A stretch of 15,972 bases of DNA from Robiginitomaculum sp. (GCA_026982235.1 JALSHM010000289.1:1-15972); one strand, 5' to 3'; numbered from the stretch's first letter, positions 1 through 7,358 are shown. A program made the numbers and translations. Notes: generated by a model from the letters alone, not told the origin.

Positions 1-173
1 AACAAAGCGAAGACTATACCTTTTAAAAGCCCTAATTGGGTGTTTGAAAGATCTAAGTCTGCTTGGATGAAAGGTGACAATATCCCGATAATTTGGCGGT
101 CAATAAAATTGAATGCATACACCAACGTCAAAAGTAGAAGCACCATTGTGCGGTAATTTTTGTTATCTTTCAT
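1..173 (-). CDS. MFS transporter, N-terminal fragment (runs off the left edge)
   Basis: Reading the minus strand from an ATG at 173 gives 57 open codons to the window edge. The start is MKDNKNYRTMVLLLLTLVYA, followed by a transmembrane helix ending in the FNFIDRQIIGIL motif, then SPFIQADLDLSNTQLGLLKG. This is the first helix and first loop typical of major facilitator proteins of the Spinster-like/sugar-phosphate group common in alphaproteobacteria. The role is transport of an unknown small solute across the inner membrane; the substrate cannot be read from this piece. A GGGGA Shine-Dalgarno-like stretch lies about 7 bases before the ATG and a plausible promoter lies at 207-235. The gene follows the DUF2147 gene in the same direction but is separated from it by a terminator. 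The rest of the gene lies outside the window. Confidence 0.8.
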   Translation of the reverse strand, partial: MKDNKNYRTMVLLLLTLVYAFNFIDRQIIGILSPFIQADLDLSNTQLGLLKGIVFAL

Positions 174-206
174 GAGATCCCCGGAAATTGCTGTTTTAAT
201 ATGAAT

Positions 207-235
207 ATTCTTAGTGCTTCGCCATACACAGTCAA
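207..235 (-). promoter_or_regulatory. Candidate sigma-70-type promoter for the MFS gene
   Basis: On the minus strand TTGACT (235-230) matches the -35 consensus in 5 of 6 bases. It is followed after exactly 17 bases by AAGAAT (212-207), 4 of 6 to the -10 consensus. Transcription would start near position 200, leaving a leader of about 27 bases with the GGGGA ribosome site. It lies just beyond the terminator of the preceding gene, as expected for an independently transcribed gene. This is by eye only. Confidence 0.4.
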
Positions 236-256
236 TAGCAACACGACGTGGATAGT

Positions 257-289
257 AAAAAGCCTGCCCCGATGTAAACGGAACAGGCT
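257..289 (-). terminator. Rho-independent terminator of the DUF2147 gene
   Basis: An inverted repeat AGCCTG (261-266) / CAGGCT (284-289) encloses a 2x2 internal loop and an inner CCG/CGG stem with a 7-base loop. On the minus strand the hairpin is followed directly by a run of five T (261-257). It starts 27 bases after the stop codon of the gene ending at 316, so it reads as that gene's intrinsic terminator. Confidence 0.7.
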
Positions 290-315
290 GATAGTTTTGT
301 AAAAATGGTAAAAGT

Positions 316-807
316 CTATTCAGATTTCATTTCTTCAGTTTTTGCCGCTACTGCTGGTTTTGCGCGATCCCATTTCTCGCTGTCACAAATGCCTGCGCAG
401 CCTTTGATTTTGAGGACATCACCCTCGACGGTGACGGTGCCCTTGAACGTCATGAATTTCGGCATCTCTGGGTGTTTCATTTTTTTGCCCTTCCAGGCGT
501 CGCCCTCAGCTTTCATGCCGTGGCACATTTCGAAATCTTTTTTGGGCTTGCCGCTTTTCTTTTTGCGGTTGATGATTGTACAATACATCAGCCCGTCACG
601 AAACTCTACGCGGATATCTTGGCCTTTTTTCCTGCGCACCCACATGCCCTCAGGGCTAGCGGCTTTTGCTGGTGCCGCCATTTCTACGGCCTCTATGGCT
701 TCATTTGCAACCTGTTCGGTTTCAGTTGCTTGCTCTTGCGCATATGCAGCTGATACGCCTAGGCTCATAGTTATAGCCGTCACAAAAAACATTTTTTTTA
801 CGTACAT
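316..807 (-). CDS. Secreted DUF2147-like protein
   Basis: The 163-residue protein starts with a clear signal peptide (MYVKKMFFVTAITMSLGVSA, cleavage likely after AYA at about residue 23). An acidic, Ala/Glu-rich linker of about 25 residues follows, then a domain of about 95 residues beginning PEGMWVRRKKG and ending ICDSEKWDR. The pattern G-x-W at the start, a central lysine-rich stretch and a final W-x-R fits the DUF2147 family of exported proteins of unknown function; I place it there from pattern only. Four cysteines (MYCT, EMCHG, GCAGIC) could form disulphides in the periplasm. The frame is open further upstream to 852, but the ATG at 807 has a GGAGGA site 6-7 bases before it and gives a proper signal peptide, so I choose it. 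It is a monocistronic gene with its own terminator. Confidence 0.75.
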   Translation of the reverse strand: MYVKKMFFVTAITMSLGVSAAYAQEQATETEQVANEAIEAVEMAAPAKAASPEGMWVRRKKGQDIRVEFRDGLMYCTIINRKKKSGKPKKDFEMCHGMKAEGDAWKGKKMKHPEMPKFMTFKGTVTVEGDVLKIKGCAGICDSEKWDRAKPAVAAKTEEMKSE

Positions 808-867
808 TGTGTTCCTCCTTTTATCATTATTGCCGGAAACATCGCTCCCCAACGCATCTTCATAACC

Positions 868-916
868 AAAAAACCCCTATTCAGCAAGGAATCTCTACAG
901 TTTGTTGTGCTTAGGG
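868..916 (-). terminator. Possible terminator of the sfsA-map-radC operon
   Basis: TAGGG (912-916) pairs with CCCTA (875-879), and TGCT (908-911) with AGCA (883-886), leaving a small bulge and a loop of about 21 bases. On the minus strand the stem is followed by GTTTTTT (run of six T, 873-868). It begins 11 bases after the radC stop codon. The stem is short and interrupted, so this is a moderate call. Confidence 0.4.
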
Positions 917-926
917 CGTTTGGGGA

Positions 927-1622
927 TCACATCAAACCCAAGGTTTTGAAGCTCACCGTACTGTCCCGGCCTATTATGAGATGGTCGTGGACGGTGACGC
1001 CTAGCGGTTTGGCTGCCGCGATAATATTATTGGTCATATCTATATCACTTTGGCTTGGGGTTGGGTCGCCGGATGGGTGATTATGAGCGAGGATGATGGC
1101 AGTGGATGATAATTCCAAAGCCCGCTTGACCACTTCGCGTGGGTATACAGGGGCGCGGTCTACCGTACCTTGCCCGAGGACTTCGTCGGCTATGAGGCGG
1201 TTTTTCTTATCCAAGAATAACACCCGAAATTGCTCTTCAGTTTCAAACTGCATGGCCGAGCGACAATAATCGAGAAGCGCCGACCATGACGATAAAACGG
1301 GGCGCCCCAACAGGCTTTCTTGCCCAAGTTTCAGCGCTGCCGCCTGTAATAATTTTAAATCCAGCGCGGTTTTCTCGCTAATGCCTTTGACTTCGCATAA
1401 ATGCTTAACCGGAGCCGAGATAGTTTCTGCGAAACTCCCAAAGCGGGTAATCAAAGCTTTGGCAATGGGCTTTATATCCCGGCGTGGGATGGAATTGAAT
1501 AAATATAATTCCAGCAATTCATAATCTGCCAAGGCTTGGGTGCCGCCCTCAGCAAACCGCCCACGCAAGCGGTCTCTATGACCGTGATAGTGAGGTCTTG
1601 GTTTTTTGGCTTTTTCCGACAC
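927..1622 (-). CDS. radC: RadC family JAB/MPN-domain protein
   Basis: The 231-residue protein has the RadC layout. A helical N-terminal region of about 100 residues begins with the HRDRLRGRF motif and the DYELLELYLF segment. A C-terminal JAB1/MPN metalloprotease-like domain follows, with the zinc signature H180-x-H182-P-S-G and D193 (HNHPSGDPTPSQSD). Despite its historical name, RadC is not an established repair enzyme; family members are linked to competence and mobile DNA, and the biochemical role is unclear. The start is GTG at 1622, only two bases after the map stop codon. No good ribosome site is visible, so translation is probably coupled to map. It is the last gene of the sfsA-map-radC operon. 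The domain call is sure, the function is not. Confidence 0.93.
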   Translation of the reverse strand: MSEKAKKPRPHYHGHRDRLRGRFAEGGTQALADYELLELYLFNSIPRRDIKPIAKALITRFGSFAETISAPVKHLCEVKGISEKTALDLKLLQAAALKLGQESLLGRPVLSSWSALLDYCRSAMQFETEEQFRVLFLDKKNRLIADEVLGQGTVDRAPVYPREVVKRALELSSTAIILAHNHPSGDPTPSQSDIDMTNNIIAAAKPLGVTVHDHLIIGRDSTVSFKTLGLM

Positions 1623-1624
1623 GT

Positions 1625-2449
1625 TTAACTATAAGGTGGTCTGTCAAACCCAGCAGGGGATTTAGTGAATATCTCTACGCCTGTGGCGGTAACACCCATG
1701 GAATGCTCGAACTGTGCCGTCAGTTTCTTGTCCCGTGTGACCGCAGTCCAGCCGTCTGCAAGGACTTTGGTATGGGGGCGCCCCAAGTTTATCATGGGCT
1801 CAATAGTGAAAAACATGCCTTCTTTCAGGACTTCTCCTTCGCCGTGATTGCCCACATGTAAAATATTAGGCTCGTCGTGAAACAGACGCCCCAAGCCATG
1901 GCCACAAAAATCATCGACCACAGAACAACGCTCGCCTTCGGCAAATTTCTGTATGGCCGCGCCAATATCACCGACCGTATTACCGGGCTTGACCTGAGAA
2001 ATCCCGAGCATGAGCGCGTCATATGTGATGTTAATCAACCGTTCGGCTTTGCGGTTAATCTGCCCAACCGGATACATACGCGATGTATCGCCGTGCCAAC
2101 CGTCCACGATAACTGTGACATCAATATTGACAATATCGCCGTTCTTGAGCGGTTTGGGGGCAGGGATGCCGTGGCAAACCACATGATTGACCGACGTGCA
2201 AACCGTGTGTTGATAACCCCTATAGCCAAGGCAGGCAGGCACTGCACCATTATCCAACACAAATTCCCGTGCCGCATCATCAAGGGCTTCGGTAGTGACG
2301 CCAGGCTGTACCAATGGCACCAGCATATCCAGACATTCCGCCGCCAAGCGCCCAGCTTTTCGCATGCCCGCAAAGGCTTCGGGGCCGTGCAGTTTAATCT
2401 TCCCGTCGCGGGCGCTTCCAGCTAATTCTGCTTCAATATAATTCATCAT
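1625..2449 (-). CDS. map: Methionine aminopeptidase, type I
   Basis: This cytoplasmic enzyme removes the initiator methionine from new proteins. In the 274-residue form the five metal ligands are all present: D110 (NIDVT), D121 (GDTSRM), H184 (GHGLG), E217 (TIEPM) and E248 (QFEHS). They are offset by a constant 13 from the E. coli enzyme. The frame is open to a TTG at 2485, two bases after the sfsA stop, with AGGA almost touching that TTG. The tandem ATG pair at 2449/2446, with AGGG 5-8 bases upstream, looks like the real start. It is slightly longer than the usual 250-265 residues at the N-terminus. It is the middle gene of sfsA-map-radC. Confidence 0.95.
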   Translation of the reverse strand: MMNYIEAELAGSARDGKIKLHGPEAFAGMRKAGRLAAECLDMLVPLVQPGVTTEALDDAAREFVLDNGAVPACLGYRGYQHTVCTSVNHVVCHGIPAPKPLKNGDIVNIDVTVIVDGWHGDTSRMYPVGQINRKAERLINITYDALMLGISQVKPGNTVGDIGAAIQKFAEGERCSVVDDFCGHGLGRLFHDEPNILHVGNHGEGEVLKEGMFFTIEPMINLGRPHTKVLADGWTAVTRDKKLTAQFEHSMGVTATGVEIFTKSPAGFDRPPYS

Positions 2450-2487
2450 ATTTGCCCTATACAATAATTTGTCATTTATACGCAATC

Positions 2488-3204
2488 CTAATTGCCCAAT
2501 ATATTTATTTTATGGGATATGGTGATGGCTTTTGGTGATATAGTACAGGCATAGCACAGACTTTCTACACCTATGTTTTTGGCTATATCAGCCGCCTCTT
2601 TATATTTAGGATCAATATCGGCCGCGATACTAAAGCGCTCGCAATCGTCGCGCTGCACCACATAGAGCATTACCGCCCGTGCGCCGCTTTTGACCATTTG
2701 GGTCAGTTCTGCCACATGTTTGGCCGCACGTATGCTGGGACTGTCTGGAAATTCCGCCAAACCCTGCAAACGCGAAAAGGTAATGCTCTTGACCTCCACA
2801 TAACAAGGCCGCCGTCCTGGGCTTTCCAGCAAAAAATCAATCCGGGAATTTTCCCCATATTTAACCTCGCGCCGTATATTGTCATAGCCCGCCAGCTCGG
2901 GAATGTTCTTATTGTTCAGTGCTTCTTCAACAATCTTGTTTGGCCAAGCCGTATGGACACCGACCAATGCTTTGTGTGTGCCTTGTTTGACTGCAACAAT
3001 CCGCCAATCATATTGCAGTTTGCGCTTGGGATTATCCGCCCGCTCTATCCAAACCTGATTGCCCGCAGCTATCAAGCCAGCCATGGAGCCTGTATTGGCG
3101 CAATGTGTCGTGACAATACGCCCGTCCGCCAGTTCAATATCGGCGAAGAACCGTTTATAACGGCGAACCAAGCGGCCTTGGATAAGGGGAGAGGCAAATT
3201 TCAT
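2488..3204 (-). CDS. sfsA: SfsA family protein (sugar fermentation stimulation protein)
   Basis: The 238-residue protein matches SfsA along its length. It has an N-terminal OB-like part (GRLVRRYKRFFADIEL, then THCANTGSM). A nuclease-like fold follows with the conserved NSRIDFLL and CYVEVKS motifs, resembling the D...ExK active site of PD-(D/E)xK nucleases, and then FPDSPSIRAAKHVAEL. SfsA was named from an effect on maltose use in E. coli; the molecular role remains uncertain, with nucleic-acid binding proposed. The start ATG at 3204 is preceded by GGG directly against it and no well-spaced ribosome site. It is the first gene of the operon with map and radC, an order I believe is common in alphaproteobacteria, and is divergent from tRNA-Leu. 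Confidence 0.93.
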   Translation of the reverse strand: MKFASPLIQGRLVRRYKRFFADIELADGRIVTTHCANTGSMAGLIAAGNQVWIERADNPKRKLQYDWRIVAVKQGTHKALVGVHTAWPNKIVEEALNNKNIPELAGYDNIRREVKYGENSRIDFLLESPGRRPCYVEVKSITFSRLQGLAEFPDSPSIRAAKHVAELTQMVKSGARAVMLYVVQRDDCERFSIAADIDPKYKEAADIAKNIGVESLCYACTISPKAITISHKINILGN

Positions 3205-3307
3205 CCCGGCTATATGCGAAATATTTATGCGCAGTGCAATTTTTTACTGGTAATAAACAAATTTTTCGCCATATTGCCGCCAACCGAGCAAACACATCTA
3301 TGCTTAT

Positions 3308-3394
3308 GCGGGCGTGGTGGAATCGGTAGACACGCAAGACTTAAAATCTTGTTTCCGTAAGGAAGTGCCGGTTCAAGTCCGGCCGCCCGTACCA
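3308..3394 (+). tRNA. tRNA-Leu (anticodon TAA)
   Basis: The gene is an 87-base class II tRNA with encoded ACCA end. The acceptor stem GCGGGCG (3308-3314) pairs with CGCCCGT (3384-3390), ending in a G-T pair. The anticodon stem CAAGA/TCTTG encloses the loop CTTAAAA, with TAA at 3342-3344 reading UUA and, by wobble, UUG. A long variable arm (TTCC GTAA GGAA) and the T arm GCCGG-TTCAAGT-CCGGC follow. The discriminator base A3391 is what leucyl-tRNA synthetase expects. The gene stands alone, divergent from sfsA across a 103-base spacer. Confidence 0.97.
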
Positions 3395-3469
3395 TTATTA
3401 CAAATTTAGGGTCAATACGACATTGGTTCTTGGTTATAGAGGGCGGTTACATGTTAGTGTTGCGCTTGT

Positions 3470-3499
3470 ATTGCCAACAAATCCTGTCATCATGGCAAT
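3470..3499. repeat. Inverted repeat in the tRNA-Leu / hppD spacer
   Basis: ATTGCCA (3470-3476) and TGGCAAT (3493-3499) form a perfect 7-bp stem with a 16-base loop, about 75 bases after the tRNA. No T run follows on either strand, so it is not a standard intrinsic terminator. It could still stop or process the tRNA transcript, or the convergent hppD message. A separate 12-base perfect palindrome CAAACATGTTTG lies at 3531-3542. Nothing else recognisable is in this 158-base spacer. Confidence 0.35.
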
Positions 3500-3552
3500 A
3501 TGAATGCACTTTCTTTTGGTGTACGCAAAGCAAACATGTTTGATACGATACT

Positions 3553-4635
3553 CTATGGCGTTTGTTCGCCGACAACACCGCGTTCTACTTGCTCGCGCTC
3601 TATACTCTCGAATAAGGCTTTGAAATTACCTTCCCCGAAGCCATCATCATCTTTGCGCTGGATAAATTCGAAAAATATCGGGCCAAGAAGCGTTCCAGAA
3701 AAAATCTGCAACAAAAGACGCGGGGCTTTGCCGGCTGTTGTACCGTCTAATAAAATGCCCCGGCTTTGTAATTCTGAAACAGGTTCTCCGTGCCCCGGCA
3801 AGCGCTCTTCGAGCATGTCGTAATAAGTAGCGGGCGGTGCCGTCATAAACGGTAGGCCCGCTTGCTTGAGACGGTCATAACATTCCAATAAATTGTCGCA
3901 GGCAAAGGCAATATGTTGTATGCCTTCGCCGTTATATTGCATTAAAAATTCCTCAATTTGCCCGCCTTGGCCATGGGCTTCTTCGTTTAGCGGTATACGA
4001 ATTTTGCCGTCTGGAGCTGTCATCGCTTTGGATAGCAGGCCTGTATATTCGCCTTTAATGTCGAAATACCGGATCTCGCGAAAGTTAAAAATATCTTCGT
4101 AATAAGAGGCCCAATGCGCCATACGACCTCTATAAACGTTATGGGTTAGATGATCTAAGGTGTGAAAACCATGGCCTACAGGGTATTTATCAACACCGTC
4201 AATCCACCTGAAATCAATATCGTAAATTGTCCGGTCTTTTTGGTAGCGGTCAATCAAATAAATATTGGCGCCGCCAATGCCTTTGATGGCGGGCAAATGC
4301 AGTTCCATAGGGCCTGTTTCGACACGCACGGGTTGGGCGCCTTTTTCTAAGGCGCGTGCATAGGCGGCGGGGGCATCTTTGACCCGAAAGGCCATGCCAC
4401 AAGCGGACGGCCCATGTTCATCTGCATAATATTGGGCGTGGGATTTCTTCTCGTAATTGGTGATGAAGTTGATATCGCCTTGGCGCCATAAGGACACGTT
4501 TTTGGAGCGATGGTGCGCGACCTTGGTAAAACCCAATAAGGCGAATACTGGTTCTAATATACCCTCTTCTTTGGCCGTAAATTCTACAAATTCAAAACCG
4601 TCTAGCCCCATAGGGTTTTCAAACAAATCAGCCAT
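3553..4635 (-). CDS. hppD: 4-hydroxyphenylpyruvate dioxygenase
   Basis: This Fe(II) enzyme turns 4-hydroxyphenylpyruvate and O2 into homogentisate and CO2, the second step of tyrosine breakdown. The 360-residue protein carries two vicinal-oxygen-chelate domains. The iron ligands are H162 (LDHLTHNV), H241 (GIQHIAF) and E323 (FFEFIQRK), each one position from the Pseudomonas fluorescens residues 161/240/322. The C-terminal helix GFGEGNFKALFESIE, which covers the active site, is intact. The frame stays open to 4731, but the ATG at 4635 has GGAG six bases before it and yields the family's usual N-terminus (MADLFENPMGLDGFEFVEF). No other tyrosine-degradation gene (hmgA, fahA, tyrosine aminotransferase) is in the window. 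It probably has its own promoter in the 142-base gap after folC. Confidence 0.97.
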   Translation of the reverse strand: MADLFENPMGLDGFEFVEFTAKEEGILEPVFALLGFTKVAHHRSKNVSLWRQGDINFITNYEKKSHAQYYADEHGPSACGMAFRVKDAPAAYARALEKGAQPVRVETGPMELHLPAIKGIGGANIYLIDRYQKDRTIYDIDFRWIDGVDKYPVGHGFHTLDHLTHNVYRGRMAHWASYYEDIFNFREIRYFDIKGEYTGLLSKAMTAPDGKIRIPLNEEAHGQGGQIEEFLMQYNGEGIQHIAFACDNLLECYDRLKQAGLPFMTAPPATYYDMLEERLPGHGEPVSELQSRGILLDGTTAGKAPRLLLQIFSGTLLGPIFFEFIQRKDDDGFGEGNFKALFESIEREQVERGVVGEQTP

Positions 4636-4656
4636 TTTCATCTCCATTTCGAATTT

Positions 4657-4688
4657 TTGTAGTGCAATAAAAGTAGTTGCTTGCACAA
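4657..4688. promoter_or_regulatory. Inverted repeat upstream of hppD, possible operator
   Basis: GTGCAA (4662-4667) and TTGCAC (4681-4686) are perfect 6-base inverted repeats 13 bases apart, with partial extension to TTGTAGTGCAA / TTGCACAA. They lie about 25-55 bases upstream of the hppD start codon, where an operator would sit. No specific regulator can be named from this sequence, so this is a weak call. Confidence 0.25.
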
Positions 4689-4777
4689 CTATATAGGCCA
4701 TGTTTATGATAGCAACATTTTTCTCAGGCAAGCCGTTTTAAATGGTCACCACTGCCTAGATTCTTACTCTAAATATT

Positions 4778-6079
4778 TCAATCAAGGCTTTCTGCAAGTA
4801 CATGCCCTGCAAGATAGAGCGAACCGCAAATTAAAATTCGAGGTGGGGTTTGCGTCTTTGCATCAATAGCAGCTTTCATTGCTTCGTTGAGGTTGTAAGC
4901 GGCGCTAGCTTTAATGCCGCGCCCTTTGGCTATGTCCATAAGGTTTTCGGCAGCTAGGCTGCTATGGTCGGGAATAGGGATGGCGATTAGACTTTGGGCT
5001 AGACCCGCGAAAGCATTTAGGAAGCCTGGCGCGTCTTTATTGGCGAGTATACCCATAATGAGGATGAGGGGGCGTGGTTCCGCCGCATCAAGCTCGGCCA
5101 TTGCATTCGCCAATGCCCGGCCTGCATGGGGATTGTGTCCACCGTCAAGCCATAATTGCGCACCTGCATTGCTGGCCATTTCAGCTAATGGGCCTTTGCT
5201 AAGGGCTTGGAGGCGGGCGGGCCAGCTTGCAGTTTCTATGCCCTTGGCGATAGCGCGTTCGTCGATGAGTAGAGATTTGGCAACGGCCACGGCTAGTCCG
5301 GCATTTTGTATTTGGTGGGTACCGCGTAAAGTAGGTAGGGGAAGATCGAGTAGGCTTTTTTCATCTTCGAACACTAAGCGACCTTGCTGCGCATAGGCAC
5401 TGAAATGCTCGCCCATACTTTGTAATTTACACCGGGTTTTTACAGCTTCTCCGTCCAAGACTGCGTGTACTAAACTGGACTGTTCTGCAGAATATGCGGG
5501 GGTATTTGGCTTGAAAACCCCGGCCTTTTCGCGGGCGATTTGCGCTAGGTCACGGCCAAGAAACTCGGCGTGGTCATAGTCGATTGGGGTGATTACAGTC
5601 GCTGCGGGATGGTCAATGACATTTGTTGCATCATAGCGTCCACCAAGTCCGACTTCGAGAATGAGTAAGTCTGCCGGGGTTTCTGAAAATGCTAGAAAAG
5701 CCGCCGCTGTTGTGGCTTCAAAAAATGACAGAGGTTCCCCCGCATTGACACGCTGAATACGGGCTAGGATATCCAATAATGTTGCTTCACTAATGATGCC
5801 CCCGGCCAGCACAATACGCTCACAAAAACTAACCAAATGCGGGGAAGTATAGACGTGGACGCGCAAACCTTGGGCTTCGGCCATGGCGCGAAGAAATGCG
5901 GTTGTCGACCCTTTACCATTCGTGCCGGCTATGTGGATAGTTGGCGGTAAACTGTGTTGCGGATTGCCCAATTTCTTAAGGACGCGCTCTATGCGGCTTA
6001 GGCCAAGATCAATTTTCTTGGGATGCAGGTGTTCTAGATCCCGCAATACCTGCTTTAAAGCCTCGCTATCTTTACGCAT
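4778..6079 (-). CDS. folC: Bifunctional dihydrofolate synthase / folylpolyglutamate synthase
   Basis: This cytoplasmic Mur-ligase-family enzyme adds glutamate to dihydropteroate and to folates. The 433-residue protein shows the FolC P-loop HIAGTNGKGST at about residues 49-59. Next come TSPHLVSFCERI (binding of the folate substrate), LEVGLGGRYDATNVI, ITPIDYDHAEFLG and the C-terminal-domain motif LWLDGGHNPHAG, where the aspartate and histidine contact the acyl-phosphate and ATP. The length is normal. It starts 6 bases after the accD stop with no clear ribosome site, so translation is probably coupled. The accD-folC pair is a familiar alphaproteobacterial arrangement, often behind trpA; trpA is not in front here. 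Confidence 0.96.
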   Translation of the reverse strand: MRKDSEALKQVLRDLEHLHPKKIDLGLSRIERVLKKLGNPQHSLPPTIHIAGTNGKGSTTAFLRAMAEAQGLRVHVYTSPHLVSFCERIVLAGGIISEATLLDILARIQRVNAGEPLSFFEATTAAAFLAFSETPADLLILEVGLGGRYDATNVIDHPAATVITPIDYDHAEFLGRDLAQIAREKAGVFKPNTPAYSAEQSSLVHAVLDGEAVKTRCKLQSMGEHFSAYAQQGRLVFEDEKSLLDLPLPTLRGTHQIQNAGLAVAVAKSLLIDERAIAKGIETASWPARLQALSKGPLAEMASNAGAQLWLDGGHNPHAGRALANAMAELDAAEPRPLILIMGILANKDAPGFLNAFAGLAQSLIAIPIPDHSSLAAENLMDIAKGRGIKASAAYNLNEAMKAAIDAKTQTPPRILICGSLYLAGHVLAESLD

Positions 6080-6085
6080 TCTGTT

Positions 6086-6964
6086 CTAGGCTTCTTCGAG
6101 AGCTTTGCTCGGCGTACGTTTCTTGTCCATAAGTACCGAAAGGATTTTTCCGAGAGCCGAGCGCATATCTTTGCGATGAACAACCTTGTCAATCATGCCT
6201 TTAGCTTGGAGGTATTCTGAACGCTGGAATCCTTCGGGCAATTTTTCGCGAATGGTTTGTTCGATAACACGCGGCCCTGCAAAACAAATCAGCGCATCGG
6301 GTTCGGCCAAATGTACATCGCCAATCATGGCATAACTGGCCGTGACACCGCCTGTGGTCGGGTCTGTTAGGACGACTATATAAGGCAAGCCAGCCTCGCG
6401 TAGTTCCTGGGCGCCGATTGTCGTGCGCGGCATTTGCATGAGCGATAATGCACCTTCTTGCATACGTGCGCCGCCCGCTGCGGTGAATACTACTAAAGGC
6501 AGTTCGCGGGCTACGGCTTGCTCACAAGCGGTGATAAATGCGTCCCCCGCCGCCATGCCTAGAGAACCGCCCATAAAGGCAAAGTTTTGCACAAGTACAA
6601 CGGTTTCAATGCCCTCAATACGACCTACAGCCAAAGCCATAGCATCGTCCATACCGGTTTTTGCCCGCGCTGTTTTCAACCGCTCCGTATATTTACGGTC
6701 GTCTTTAAATCTCAGAGGGTCTGCGGCAACCTTGGGCGTTTCCAAAGTCTCGTATTTGCCGTCGTCAAAAGTATAAGAAAACCGATACTCAGGCCCAATG
6801 CGCATATGGTGGCCGGCGGGGGTAACGTGTAAGGCTGCTTCAAGATCCGCATGAAACACCATCTCACCAGATTTCGGACACTTAACCCAAAGATTGTCAG
6901 GCGTGTCGCGCTTGGTGAATATTTTCTTTACGCCCGGCGGCGTCAATTTAGATAACCAATTCAT
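6086..6964 (-). CDS. accD: Acetyl-CoA carboxylase carboxyltransferase, beta subunit
   Basis: AccD pairs with AccA to move the carboxyl group from biotin to acetyl-CoA, giving malonyl-CoA for fatty acid synthesis. The 292-residue protein contains the crotonase-fold core: DAMALAVGRIEG, FAFMGGSLGMAAGDAF, FTAAGGARMQEGALSLMQM (oxyanion hole and CoA site) and DPTTGGVTASYAM. The N-terminal zinc ribbon is degraded. Where the E. coli protein has four cysteines, this one has C29-x-x-S32 and then T48-P-A50 with one residue missing, so only one ligand remains. I believe this is shared by many alphaproteobacterial AccDs, not a mutation here. The start ATG at 6964 has AAGG about 6-7 bases upstream. It is the first gene of accD-folC, behind a 394-base spacer with an IS remnant. 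Confidence 0.97.
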   Translation of the reverse strand: MNWLSKLTPPGVKKIFTKRDTPDNLWVKCPKSGEMVFHADLEAALHVTPAGHHMRIGPEYRFSYTFDDGKYETLETPKVAADPLRFKDDRKYTERLKTARAKTGMDDAMALAVGRIEGIETVVLVQNFAFMGGSLGMAAGDAFITACEQAVARELPLVVFTAAGGARMQEGALSLMQMPRTTIGAQELREAGLPYIVVLTDPTTGGVTASYAMIGDVHLAEPDALICFAGPRVIEQTIREKLPEGFQRSEYLQAKGMIDKVVHRKDMRSALGKILSVLMDKKRTPSKALEEA

Positions 6965-7039
6965 AAAGTGCCTTTAGCGGGTTTAAGATTGAGGGGCAAG
7001 CGGTGTGTGACTTAAAAGAGGGGTAATAATGAAAATAAC

Positions 7040-7333
7040 TTACATATTTATTTCGTCATCAATTTCTTCATCCCGTATAACAACACTGGATTTTATTGCA
7101 TTGGCCAAGTTTTTAAAATAGGCAAAGCCTTCATCTTGTCGGCGACATCGATGAATACCAACCCTCGTGCCACTATCGACTACCGTGTGCTTAATCCAAC
7201 TGCTCACTGTCTGCGGTACACATCCAATCTTGGCGGAAATCGACGTAATCGCCGCTCAACGAGAGGAATAATCACCATCGTCTCCAACATCATCCGCCCG
7301 AATCGCGCTCGCACTTCTAGTGAAAATGTATGT
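7040..7333 (-). pseudogene. Degenerate IS3-family transposase OrfA remnant
   Basis: No intact gene occupies the spacer 6965-7358, but its minus strand carries a broken OrfA. One frame gives FSLEVRARFGRMMLETM (from about 7326), the second gives GDYSSR, a TGA at 7258-7256, then AAITSISAKIGCVPQTVSSW and IKHTVVDSGTRVGI, and a third gives DVADKMKAL (about 7144-7123). Joined, they follow the helix-turn-helix part of IS51/IS407-type OrfA, with a stop exactly where the family has tryptophan (SRWAAI, TGG to TGA) and at least two frameshifts. The leucine-zipper end, OrfB and both terminal repeats are absent. The frame after the stop stays open to a TAA at 7040-7042, but its tail (VVIRDEEIDDEINM) does not resemble OrfA. 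Nothing recognisable lies in 6965-7039 beyond the accD leader. Confidence 0.75.
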
Positions 7334-7355
7334 AAAAACAGCAATGGGCATTCGC
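7334..7355 (-). terminator. Possible terminator after the second vWA gene
   Basis: Four bases after the stop codon at 7359, the minus strand reads GCGAAT-GCCC-ATTGC followed by TGTTTTTAC. This is a 5-bp stem with one bulged G, a 4-base loop and a run of five T (7338-7334). The stem is short, so efficiency may be low. Its placement between the vWA gene and the IS remnant supports the call. Confidence 0.45.
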
Positions 7356-7358
7356 TTG

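Noticed and set aside
305..865. 186-codon plus-strand open frame opposite the DUF2147 gene
   Set aside because: It mirrors the minus-strand gene, has no ribosome site, and the minus strand has a signal peptide, ribosome site and terminator.
2450..2485. TTG start for map, two bases after sfsA
   Set aside because: AGGA touches the TTG with no spacing, while a tandem ATG with a better-spaced AGGG lies 36 bases on; the extra residues are not typical of the family.
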